DNA from: Leucogyrophana mollusca
Lineage: Eukaryota; Basidiomycota; Agaricomycetes; Boletales
NCBI GenBank assembly: GCA_021014945.1
Contig: MU266329.1
Span: 62,001-126,000 of the forward strand
DNA: 64,000 nucleotides
Reading direction: 5' to 3'
Both the position numbers and the translations under genes were made by a program. The notes under the pieces were generated by a model. That model was not told where the DNA came from. It did no database searches and was given only the letters and a program-made list of their open reading frames with translations. Positions 1 through 11,200 of this stretch are shown piece after piece; positions within the stretch are counted from its first letter, which is position 1, and each line of letters begins with the position of its first letter.

Positions 1-132
1 TAGAAGCTATTTCGGAGCATTTAAACAGAGACGTAAGTAGCGCGGGGGAGAAGTGGCACGAACAAGTCAGAACGTGCAGGGTGAGGTGCCGACATGAATA
101 TGACACCCCTTTCCAACGCATACAATCACAGA

Positions 133-1972
133 TTACAGACACTGAGAGTAGTACGGGGGCCTGTTCGATGCGAAAGTAATATAAGTCCAGGAGCTTCAAA
201 GGATTGGAATGGAATACACGTACGACACTGCTTGGCAAGTATACGGGCTCGCGCACACCGTGGCTAGAGATATAGGTCAGACTCAGTCAGGCAATAAAAA
301 CACCTGATAACTTACGCCCAGTCCAGCCATTGCCTCCACACTGACCATAATGGGTCTGCGTAGCTGCCGGCGCGCTCGAAGTAGTGGTCGGTGCCTATCA
401 ATGAATCGGGTCAATTAAGTCTGGCAAGAGAACTCCATTTGATACATACAGTGCTCTGTGTCGTTGTGGTCGTGCCCGTTCCTAGATGGTTTGGAAAGGA
501 CGTTGTCAGGACGAATTGCGACTAGACAAGCCGGAATGGGGTTGACACGTACCACCGCCAGTGCCAGTCCCGGTGCCGGTGCTAGTATAGGTCGAATTGA
601 GGTCACCGAACTTGATATTGGAGAAGGTGACAGTGGCACTGGCTTGCTGGGATTCGACATCAGCAGGCACGCCGGATGTGGTGGCGCATGTTCCACGCGC
701 TACGCCAGGGCTGGAAGCAGAAGCACCGACAGGGTAGTCGCTATCGAGCCACAGCATATTGGCAGCATAATCGTCCCACACACTCATCACCAGCACCATA
801 CCAGTCCCCATCGCTTTGCCCATAGCCGAAAGACCACCCTGGGTCTCAAATTGATTCGTGTCGCCGAACACTGTCTTCTGCTCGGTGCAGTAGTCTTCGG
901 TGATAGAGTTGACGGCAGGGATGCCCGGAACGTTGACCGCAGAGTTCTGAATGACAACACCGTTCTGCACGTAGATGCGGCGGATCTCAGAGAGGGTTCC
1001 GGTAGAGGTGCCGTCACTAGTGATGAACTGGGTCACGACTGTGATTACGGAATTGGTATTGATGATGCTGCCGGGGCCGTAGAAAGACGTGTTGCCCATG
1101 CGATAAGAATTGAAATCGCAACCGGCGGGATCGCAAAGGGTGGTGCAGTTGGTTCCAGCAACGCATTCGGTTTGACCCGAAACGGAACATGGGTGAGGGG
1201 TATAAGCAGTGGAGACAGAGTTGGCTTCCCAGACATCCATCTCATTGCAGCACGTGCCCCACTGGCCAGTCCCAGAATTCGCACTAGTTCCGGTCCAGTT
1301 GAGCATGTTAGCCTGCGAGAACAATGGCGTGTGAGCGTTGCACAAAGAAAGAAAGCGAAAAGAGTTAACCTGGCCGTTGATAAACTTCATATCCCGTGGG
1401 CACTGCGAGTCACAGTAGCCCGTACCATACTTCGCACCAGCCTTGTTCGTGGGGTACTTGGCCATGCCACCATCTGCATCCATCTCCGAGAAGTAAAGCG
1501 CGCCGTTGATGCCGCAGCCAATCTTGGAAACGTCGACGTCGAATGTGAACTCTTTGTTGAGGAGCTGGAACATTTGGTATTCGGTATCGCTCTCCATAAG
1601 ATACACGCGCGAGCCGACGTTTGAGCCCGTTTCGAACGCCAGAGTAAGTGAGTCGCCAGTGGTGGTGATGCCGTAGGTGGCGGAGTACTCCGCACCGTCC
1701 AACGCACAGTTGGCAGCACAGGTGGCAGGATCAGGGCAGAGAGTCGCGTCCCACTGATTGCCGGTGTAGCAGTTCGTGTAACCGCCCGTGTTGTGCACCC
1801 AACGCCAATTGGAGTCCAATACAACGCTGCCCGTGGTAGTCGTGCAGCCGCCCGCTGTTGTGCACTTTTGCCAAGTGAGTGACGGGTGGACTTCAGCTGT
1901 AGATGTGCCCGCCTGCTGGCCGTACACGACAGCAAGGAAGGAGAACGAGACAAGAGCTAACGCGTTGAACAT
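133..1972 (-). CDS. cbh1: GH7 cellobiohydrolase I with C-terminal CBM1
   Basis: Secreted reducing-end cellobiohydrolase that releases cellobiose processively from crystalline cellulose. I spliced six exons: 1370..1972, 553..1312, 450..481, 316..394, 224..263 and 133..160, giving 1542 nt or 513 residues. Residues 1-18 are a signal peptide ending VYG, followed by QQAGT, the usual mature GH7 start. The catalytic motif EMDVWEAN carries the nucleophile and acid/base glutamates. A Thr/Ser/Gly/Pro linker precedes a complete CBM1 (HYGQCGG at its start, YYSQCL at its end, four cysteines). The 57-nt intron at 1313-1369 is in frame and lacks a stop, so a naive ORF reads through it. The linker and CBM1 are spread over four small exons, so ORF-based calls would miss the binding module. 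Family identity is certain; the exact 3' splice sites are inferred from frame and CBM1 consensus. Confidence 0.95.
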
Positions 1973-4561
1973 AGTAGTGTTTTATTCTGTCGTAGATCAA
2001 TGGGCTGAGCGGCGATGTTGACAGAAATGTACTCACGGAGAGCTCTTTTCGAGGAGCTTAGAGAGAACAGGAGACTGTCCGCTGTCTTGGACTGGTGAAG
2101 ATCATTGTGATGGACAAAAACCAGTTTATATACCGCTCTACATCGGAATAAACACGGTTGATCGTAGGCATCTCTGCATATCTCGTGATTTTGCCGGTTG
2201 GCCAGCAGTCAGAAGATCTTGAAAGTTGACCTGCCCTGCGGTCCCGGCCAATTGCTCGCAAGATGCAGGCTTGGTGGTGCCTCGAATGACCCAGAAGTAG
2301 AAAGGCCTCGTTGAGTTCCGCACCTACAGGGAGACTTTCCCCGGAACGCGTCGCAGTAACGTCGTCAAGCGTAGAACTTTCGAACCTCCGAACTTCATCC
2401 TGAGAGGAGTGGAAGCGCCGCTCGTGATCGTCGAATATTCGTGTGCCTTCGCCTGATCGCAGTGCGGCACCTGACTTCGCTTGCATCGCTGGCACAAGGG
2501 CAAGTTGTTGTGAGCCCTGGGCTCCTGCAACCTTTCTCCAACGTTTATCCAAGTGTTTATCCGCCGCAAATATCCACACTTTGTCGAGGGAATAGTGGCA
2601 GACGAACTTTGGACCAGTCTAATAGGCGAAGTTAGCTACTCTAGCACAAGGACGTTCCGCGACCAAAGTGCTCCTCTGATGCTGCCCAACGAACCTCGGG
2701 GTGTTGACGCGACGGTACCAGTCTGTGTCCTCCAATGTCGTCAAGGACAGCCCCCGCCTCTCTTCCCACGTTCCTTGACAAGTTGACATGTACGTATATT
2801 TCCGGCATTGATTTTGCGCTTCAGAGACGACTCTCCGTTTGCTGTTAAACTTCGAATGGACCATACCTAACCCAACCGCCGAGCCATTCTAGCACCGGTT
2901 CGCACTATGAATTCCTAGCGCAATAATCAAGTGAAGCATAAAACAGGGACCCACGTCGTCGCGCCCGAGAGAGACAGCCTGAGGGGGCCTCAAAAATGAA
3001 AAATATACCTTTGCCAACCATGTAGGTGCTGCTAGCTGGCCATGGTGCGGTCTCGGTGGGCGTTCCGTATTATTTTCAGTCTGCTCCCTTCATGCGTCGG
3101 CCCCGCCCTTCCAAAGTCGTCGACGTGAACGCCCACGTGCGCTCACAACCACTGCCTTCGTACACCAGGCAGTCACCACGTTTTTCTTTCTTTCCGAATG
3201 CGAGGTCATATATCATGTCCTTTTTCTGTCAACACATACCCGCCATGTCAACAATTCGTACTTCTTGCAGCGCAGATAAAAAGGTGCCACTGACTTCAGG
3301 GGCCTGACCCCAGCAGGACACTGAGGTTTGAGGCTGTGATCGGTTTACTTGTCTTCTTTTCTTTTTTGGGTTCTTACTGCTGACCTAACGAGAGCATGAT
3401 CAGGCTGTACGCAGGACACCCGCAAAACAAACAACGCGCTGGGCGATTGTGTAGAAGGAACTAGCGTCTCTCTTGGTCACACCCTTCTGACCACCTGGTG
3501 CTCAGGTTAAGTCTTGGAATAAGATCGGTAATCGGGGACGACTTGCTGCAGAGACGAACGCGAAACAACCGCCCCACAACCGCGTCTAAGAAGCACGGCG
3601 TCTTTTGGTGTTCATGGTATGGATGACCACAACGATTAAGCAGGCAGGGCCATCAAGTGACAAGTGGTCTTATTCAAGAAGGATGTCGTCGCGATTATCA
3701 GGTGAGACAAGGACAAAATCCAATCTTTCTCCCGCGCGCGAAAAGTTACTCCGGTACTGTGCGAACAAGTTGCAAGCCGATACTCCCAACCAATCCCAAC
3801 TGATACGCTGATCAGCCGACGGGGACGTTTAGAACAAGAAGATATTATGGGGCGGGATCGGTTGCGCTGTTGGGGGAGCTTTGACGCGATTATCCAGCCG
3901 CGCGCCAATTCTCACGCGGGCGAACCAGACAGGTATGCCCCTTCCAGCTCTCCCAATTGACATTCCATCTAGATCAGCTGTCTCACCACGTAGGTCAAAG
4001 AGTTCGGATAAGTGAGGTTTTGTGGCGATCAAAGGGGGGAACTCATAATTAGTCTATTCTAGGACTCCACTGCCGTTGTCTCTTGATGAGACTGGGGACC
4101 GTCCCAACCGCACCACCCAACCCAGGCTTCGATGGCTTCCTAAACTCACCAGATCACACCACACGCCTACTGGTTGGCAAGGATGTTGCCCGAGTACAGC
4201 CTTGACTCCTACTGGATAGGCCGGGGTGGGGCCTCATCAACGTCTTGTGAACCAGTATTCTACGTGGCGCTTTCTGGGCCCGGCGTCTGAGGATAGCCAC
4301 ATCTTTTCCGCTGCTAGACAGCGCCCACAAAGCCTAGGTTTGAGAACCAACCAGAAGTATACACCGAGTGCGCAATAGTATGACGTCACAAAGGAATCAA
4401 GACGCGCTGGACTATCACTGATCCGTGATGATCGAGCCGGAGGAACCATCTTTACGTTGACCCCACTAGTCAATTCCGGTGGATGATGGCGCTTTACTAT
4501 TTAGCTAGATCTCGCGCTCTTTCCACCGGCTCACACCCTCTCTTCTATTTACCTCTGAACC
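1973..4561. other. Intergenic region between cbh1 and an SDR gene
   Basis: About 2.6 kb without a recognisable gene. A 173-codon minus-strand ORF at 2058-2579 overlaps the cbh1 TATA box, has no recognisable motif and looks random. Pyrimidine tracts and GC-rich boxes near 2750, 2980 and 4200 could be regulatory, but I cannot assign them. The last 60 nt before 4562 are a CT-rich leader typical of fungal 5' UTRs. Confidence 0.5.
2124..2134 (-). promoter_or_regulatory. TATA box of the cellobiohydrolase gene
   Basis: A TATATAA-type element on the minus strand lies about 155 nt upstream of the cbh1 start codon, a plausible core promoter for a strongly induced secreted enzyme. This is a positional inference only. 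Confidence 0.5.
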
Positions 4562-5793
4562 ATGTCTTCAGAAACCAAAGGAACTGCGATTGTGACGGGG
4601 GCTGCACAGGGAATAGGACGTTCTATTGCTCTTCGACTTGCCAGTGACGGGTTCGACGTCGCTCTGAATGACCTTGCTGCCAAGAAGCCACAGCTGGACG
4701 AGGTTTCACAAGAAATCATTGAGAAGGGGCGTCGTACTGTTGTAGTTTGCGCAGACGTAAGTGTGGAGGAAGACGTGAAGGGGATGGTCGATACTGTGGT
4801 CCAAGAGCTAGGGGGAGTCGACGTCGTAAGTTTGGATTGTCAGCCCGTGTCATTACTCTAACACGGCAGTTCCCTCCAGATGGTAGCAAATGCTGGCATC
4901 GTAAAGTTAGGCAGCGTGCTTCAGGGTGTGTCTCCTGTCGGTGTAGGTTCTGCCGTGATTGAAATCATTTCCCTACGCAGCCTCTGTGGAGGATTGGGAA
5001 AATATATTTGCGATAAACACTCGTGGAGTCTTCCTATGCTACAAGTACGCGGCCCTTCGAATGGTCGAGCAAGGTCGGGGTGGTAGGATAATAGGCGCGT
5101 CCTCTATGGCCGGTAAACGTGGTATGTTTCCCCTGTCATCCATCAAGTGCTACCGACCATATTTGACAGGCCTTCGGATCGGAGTTGCATATAGCGCTTC
5201 AAAGTTCGCTGTTCGAGGATTAACACAATCTGCTGGCAAGTGCGTGTCTCGGTAATAATTCCCTTGATCTGACCGTCTTTCCACAGCTCTGGAGTTGGGC
5301 CCCCATGGTATCACAGTCAACACCTATGCTCCAGGAGCGATCAACACTCCCATGAGTGAGTCCTTCTGTTTACACTGAGCTGTGGTATATAAAACTGGCA
5401 CATCATACTCGTAGCCATTGGAGTCCAAGTACCCAGTGAAATTGATCCTGATGAGAGTTTAAAGAAGGTGAGATTTTCTCTATAAATGTTGAGTGACCTT
5501 CACCCACAGCCGGTTTGGTCTCTTGTCCTTTGTGGACAACAGCTGGTGGCGCAAGCCTCGGTTGGGTATATCGGACAGCCCGAAGACATTGCAAGCGTGG
5601 TGTCTTATCTATCTTCCAAGGAGGCCCATTTCATCACTGGTGAGCATCCCATTCGCTGGTTGGAAATCTGGCATTTATTACCTTACTATAGGTCAGAGCG
5701 TGCGTGACTCCTGGATCTACGAGAGATCGGGTCTTTCTAAAATATCCGACGTTTCAACAGATCTCTGTGGATGGTGGGATTGTTCTGTCTTAG
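4562..5793 (+). CDS. Short-chain dehydrogenase/reductase (acetoin/diacetyl reductase-like)
   Basis: NAD(P)-dependent oxidoreductase of the classical SDR family. Nine exons give 777 nt or 258 residues, the usual size: 4562..4825, 4880..4925, 4981..5121, 5170..5235, 5287..5355, 5415..5467, 5543..5639, 5692..5699, 5761..5793. The N-terminus has the cofactor loop TGAAQGIG, then NAG, the catalytic YSASK and the C-terminal SVDGG. The layout resembles diacetyl/acetoin reductases, but the substrate cannot be read from sequence. Intron 5236-5286 starts with GC instead of GT (GCAAGT). Exon 8 is only 8 nt (5692-5699) and restores the ITGQS-ISVDGG junction. Convergent with the SWIM/RING gene. Confidence 0.9.
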
Positions 5794-6222
5794 TCGGCCA
5801 CTTGTATGGCACGTTTGTAACGGAGGGCCCGGACAAAGCTAGCCATTGCGAATGCGAATCAAAAGTTGAAGCGGCCTCGCTACTTTGAGGCACGACAGTC
5901 GGCCTTCAAAAAATCGCTGTTGAACCCCCAGCTTATCGTGGCGATGAAGAAACTCAGGGGCAGTTACAGTGAGGGCTACACAGTTAAGGACAGGATGTGA
6001 GACCCAATGACTAACCCCGTGCAAAACACGATCAAGAACATGATTGAGAACACCTCACGCTCGGGTGTAAGGATCAGCTAACCAACACAATATATAACGT
6101 ATAATAGATTACACAAATCGGAATTATGGTGTACTAGTATGAGGGTAGTATGAGGGAAGATTACTGACTTGCATGTGACTTAGATATGATACAGTGCAAA
6201 GAATATGTACGACCTGAAAGGG
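5794..6222. other. Convergent intergenic region
   Basis: About 430 nt between the stop codons of the SDR and SWIM/RING genes, so it holds two 3' UTRs. AT-rich stretches around 6090-6200 fit polyadenylation regions. No coding signal was seen. Confidence 0.5.
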
Positions 6223-7903
6223 CTATAACAGATCGTCATCGTATTCTTGATACCCGTAGTGCCGCTCACCACGTCTTGGGCCATGATAATCTGTCGCGCA
6301 GATAACCATCAGCAAAAATAAAGAAATGATCATGATGGATTGATTTACAGGAGCTTGTATCTCGCTCCTGACTGAGCCCGGCGACGGACCCGAGGTTGAT
6401 ATAACCCTCCGAAGTCGCAATGCCACCTTTGCCTTTGCCCTTACCCTTGCCACCCGCATCCGGACCAACCCATGCAGCGCGACAAAAAACACAAGTGAGA
6501 TTGCGCCCAGCTGATTTTGCCCCTGCATCAAAAATCAATGTCAAGTCCTCATGTGAAAGGGGGCTGAAAGGGGCAGCTCACATTGTCCGAAACACTCTTT
6601 GTGGACACCGTTCCCGCAGGTCTCGCACCACACGAGGGTCGCAGCAGACGCGCCGTGCATATTTTCGTAGCAAATCGGACAGTCATCGTCGGGCTCGGGC
6701 ATCTTGCGCTTCTTCGTGGTGTCCTCACTGACAGCGGCAGCAGATTTCGAGCCTAGGTATGAAAATGAGCGTGTGGTTATTAGGGGGAAAGGGGTCGAGA
6801 TATACCGGTTGCGCGTGCGTAGGCGTCGCGCACACGTTGCTGGGCCACGGAATTGGGAGCCGCAGGTGCTTGGGCAAATATTGTTTCCAGTTCTGAGGTG
6901 AGGAGCGCTCTAACGCAGAATTAGTGTGTGGCGCGACGGCCGAAGGCAACACGGACTTTTGATACCATAAACCGGACTCTTGTGACACTTGTAGCACTGG
7001 GGCAGCCGTAAAAGCATCAGCTCAGCCGTAACATTGAGCAAGGAAATAACGGAAACCTTTCAGATATATGAATAACTGTCGAAAAGCGGTTCTTCAGTAG
7101 AGCATTTTATACGAAGCTATAGTCTGCTTACAATGTGTTTGCAATGATTGCCCTTCGTAGCGTCAGGGCCTTTCAGGATAGCATCATCAGACAGCGGCCA
7201 AGGGGGAGAGTGATGACATACAATTACACGAAGGCGTTTTATTGATTATAACGGTGTAGACCTGTCGAACAGTGGGTTGATACTCGAGTAGAGATATAGG
7301 TTATTACTTACATTCCCTGTTGATCCGAGGACTTTAAACTCTTCTCGGAGCTCGTTGCCGTTTCGGCTCCTGTCGACCATGAAGAACCTGTGGCAAGTGG
7401 TTTTAGGAGATGGCTGAGAGGGAAGAAATCTCTTAGCCGCACCGTTGCGACATGACGCGATCAACGCGCTCGAGGATGTTCTGTGGGCACTTCTTCTTGA
7501 ACATGGCACCGCGTTTCTCTGGCTGAGGCTCGCTGGTGACCTTCTTCTTTCTTTGCTTTTTTGCTGGATGAGGGGTTGCGTCGCTCATAGACATTGTAGG
7601 GGGCGTAGCCTTGCTATATGTGGAAGCTGAGTACGACGAAGGCGGTTTGGACTTGTATGGCGGGTAGGTTGGTGCGGTTGGGTATGCGTGCTGCACGTTG
7701 CTGCTGGAAGTTGAGGCCATCTGTGTCTCAGCAGCTTGAGCCGTGCTGAACCTGAATGTATCAGATGAGGCTCCCGCTCGATACGCGTCGGAGGACTGGA
7801 TGGCATAGGACTTGTAGATGGGCGAGGAACCTGTTAGATCCAGGAAATCCCAGTTCTCGTGTGGGTCTTTACGTTTCTTGGGAGTATAGTGTTGGTTGGC
7901 CAT
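6223..7903 (-). CDS. SWIM- and RING-type zinc-finger protein, probable E3 ubiquitin ligase
   Basis: Spliced product of about 396 residues. The N-terminal 150 residues are polar and disordered with a basic patch (KKRK, KKQRKKK). A SWIM zinc motif follows: C-N-C, seven residues further KGNHCKH, then LFIYLKVLQV. The C-terminal half has a RING-like cross-brace built from CPIC, WCETC, VHKEC and CVFC, then a Gly-Lys repeat (KGKGKGKGG). This SWIM+RING order matches a basidiomycete family resembling MEX/ZSWIM-type ligases, so ubiquitin transfer is a family inference. The LFIYLK segment lies on a 19-nt exon at 7057-7075; without it the two halves do not join in frame. The last exon is 6223..6290. The start was chosen as the first ATG of the long first exon. 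Confidence 0.82.
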
Positions 7904-8256
7904 GCCTGTAAATGATTAGAGGTAGCTGGAACTGGAGATGTTGGGTCAAGGCAAGATTCAAGCCGAGGCCAAGGCTCGTAATGACATAGACGCGACGCGT
8001 TGCAAAACACATCCAAACACCGTCGGTTCTTCCCTCACCACTGATCCCGACTGCCAACGATTCCGGCACAAACGTATGCATGCAGTGCTGGATTAAACTG
8101 CTGAATTTCCTCTACTATGTTACACCAAGCAAGTTTTATAAAGTCATAATTCGGATATACAAAGATAACTAAAACGGCCATGCATTCCAGTGAGGAGCGA
8201 TAAAGGATATTAGAGGCAGTCCATCGAAGGAAGACAAAAGGACGATGACCCAGTCA
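7904..8256. other. Intergenic: SWIM/RING promoter and FKS 3' end
   Basis: About 350 nt separating the start of the SWIM/RING gene from the stop of the upstream FKS gene on the same strand. No conserved coding signal. Confidence 0.5.
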
Positions 8257-11200
8257 TTAGATGTTCTGACATAGAGTGCAGTGGAACGTGATGTGGTCCC
8301 GGAAAATAGCGGCTATAACGAGAGTTAGGACAGAAAGGGACAAGGCAAGAAAGACGGTGCTCACGCAAAATTAACAGTGCCGCCAGCCCCGCTACCACGA
8401 TGACATAAAGCAAGGTGTACTTGATGATCTGCACATCTCGTCAGGTCATTAGGCAGAAGACTGATACTACGAGACGTACAATCCAACGACGTTGCCTCTT
8501 CTGCTTAGTCGAGTACAATGGGGCACGGATCTGCTTTGACGGTCGAAGCCAAACTGTGCAAGCGAAAATGAGCTACTGAGGTGCAGCGGTGAGTACAAAT
8601 GCACTTACATAGCATGGTAGAATGCAACTTGTCGATAAACGGAATGAGGACAGGGACCGTCAGAATCATCAGCAGAATGTGACCGAGCAAGAAGTCTGAA
8701 CTCCAAAGGGACATCTCGACGATTTTGACAATGAATTCACGAGCGGGTTGTGACATGGCAGAGTTTCCAAGCCCGCGTCCGTACCATTTACCGGTCCACC
8801 ACGCTCGGTTCGTTTCGTCGTGTTTGAACTCGCGGGAAAGGAAGACCGCAATAAGGATTTTCTGGATGGCACGCTGAATGGCAATGATAGAGATGACACC
8901 CAATACTGCATGTGAGGCATCCCAGAGCTCGAGGAACCACTACAAAAGATGTTAGAAACACAGAAAATCGATAGGGGAAGAGATGACACACAAAGAACTC
9001 GAAGAACGCAATGATGCCGACCAGCGCAAGGAAATGGGCGATAGCAGCCATGACGGACGCGAACCTCGTCCACTTCTCGAACATAGGCCCAAGGAAAAGT
9101 GAGATGAAGAAAAGCGCTAGTAGCACCGCGGCGTTCCATACAACAGGGCCAATCGCGATGACGGCGATTCGGATCAAAGCACTGGGGTTCTGCTCGCCAT
9201 TGCGGTTGGGGAATGACTTGACGAACATATACGCGATCACGAAGATGGCTGCAAGGCAGATCGGCCAGACGACTTCCGAGAACACAACCGCACGCCACGA
9301 AGCACGAGGGACGTCTCCTGAAAGTTTCTCCGAGGGGTGTCCGAGTTTCTTCTTCTTGTAGCCGGTGATCATGGTTCTCGACAATCGACAGTATCCGTAC
9401 CAGCTGCTTGCCTTCGTTCTGGAATTACCACGAGACATCCAACGCAAGAATTCCCGGTAATCGATGATGAAGTCCGCGAACGCAAACTGATGAGGGTTGA
9501 AGAGAAACGGCGCTATACAGAGGGACAGGACTGAGAACCAGAAGTAGATGAGGTGAGGTATCCAAATGGATAACGAGGCGTAAAGGAGCAGGAGGAGATT
9601 TCTCATTCCCATGTAAATGCTGGGTCCGGCGAACCTCGAGTAGAGAATGCTGAAGGATATACGGGTTGTCGCGAAACCACGACCTGTCGCGATGTACCGC
9701 GCGCCACCGAAGGTCAAATTGCTAAGAATGGCTTGAGAGTAGATCTGGGTGGAGAAAACCTCGAAAATGGGAGACAATGACAGGAAGTGCTTTCCGAGTC
9801 GCAGCATTGCCTTGCCTGTGCCTCGTTCAACCAGTTCTGTTGTAAAACATATAAGCCAGACTTTGGCAGCGGAGCCGGGAGGACAAACCTTGTAGGAAAA
9901 GGGGCAAGAAAGCAATGAAAAACACCAAGAAAATAGAGACGATGCATCGCTTGATCCAGTCAAACACAGGAATAAGCATGTAGCAGCCTGGCTGCCCTGG
10001 TAAAGGAGTACCCTGCGCATCAACCTGGCAGATTGCCAATTGTTTGTTGAGAGTGCCGATATACAGTACTGCATCGATGTATTATATTTAGTAACGTTTG
10101 CGAGAGGACACTGCAGGGAACTCACGCGTGACCATGAAGACCTGGATAGAGTATATAACCAGAATATTGTTGATGTGGAACCCCGGGTGTCCATAATAGA
10201 ATGTCAAGAACCGATCAATTGGCAACTGGGTTCCGAGGTAGTAGTATTCTCGGCTGAGCATCTGTTCACCCATACCAGTACCAATCTTCGTTTGGAAGTT
10301 CAAGATGGTGCCAAACCCGAGGTCACGACCTTTCCCACACTGGTAGTACTCCGAGTGCTTGATACGGCCTCCACGTCCGAAGGCGTTCATACCGGCGAAG
10401 ATATCTTCGTTAAGATGGAGACCTTTCTGGGCCTTCGACACACCTCCGCGGGTGGTCATAAAGGTGGCGTTTAGGAAATCGGGATGTCCGTAATGAAGCT
10501 TGCCACCAATCCAAGAAAGTGCACGAGCTGTCATGGTACCGAACGTTTGCTCCTTCCCTGCGGCAATGTCTCCCAGAATGCCGATGTTCTCCGAGAAGAT
10601 ATACTCGCGAGTGCCGACGATGGCAACGGGTGACCTCTTGAACTCCTTGTGTCCCCACTGTGCATACGGACTTTGGCTTGAAATTGAGTACTCTTCGAAC
10701 TCTCCCAAGATGTTCCGGATCTTCAAGCACTCTTCTAGATAGTTGTCCTGGTTGGCGTCGATGAGCTGCAAGTACTCCCCTCTATAGAAAACGATGGCGT
10801 GGTTCTGGTTGTCTGATTTGCCGTCACCGAGAATGGGGTTACCGGGGAGTTCGATGCGGAACTTGGGTTTTCTCTTGCCACTGACTTCGTCGATTTCCGA
10901 GTGTCCGTCGATTAGCACGGAATAGAGCTTTGGATCGCTGCCTTTCGGGCCAGCCTCTTCGTCGAGATAGGCAATTTGCAGATCCGGATATGCGCGCAGT
11001 AAGAACTCTGCATTCTCCTGCTCTTCCTTGTTGAATTTGGAGAAGCGTTGCATCGAAATACAGAATTTGAATTTCCGTCGTGACATCCTCTCCAGCTCTC
11101 GCTCAAGTCTCTCCGTGTTCCCTCCGAACAGGGACACAATGTCAGGGTTCTCGACCCGATAAAGCAGCTTGATCGCCTTGGAGTAGTTCATCATACCTGA

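Noticed and set aside
458..1624. A 388-codon plus-strand ORF opposite the cellobiohydrolase
   Set aside because: It is the antisense shadow of the GC-rich, biased GH7 coding strand; the minus strand has the catalytic motif and signal peptide.
6266..6731. A proline/leucine repeat ORF on the plus strand
   Set aside because: It is the reverse complement of the Gly-Lys repeat of the SWIM/RING protein.
7021..7140. Apparent frameshift in the SWIM domain suggesting a pseudogene
   Set aside because: A 19-nt exon restores the frame and the family sequence.
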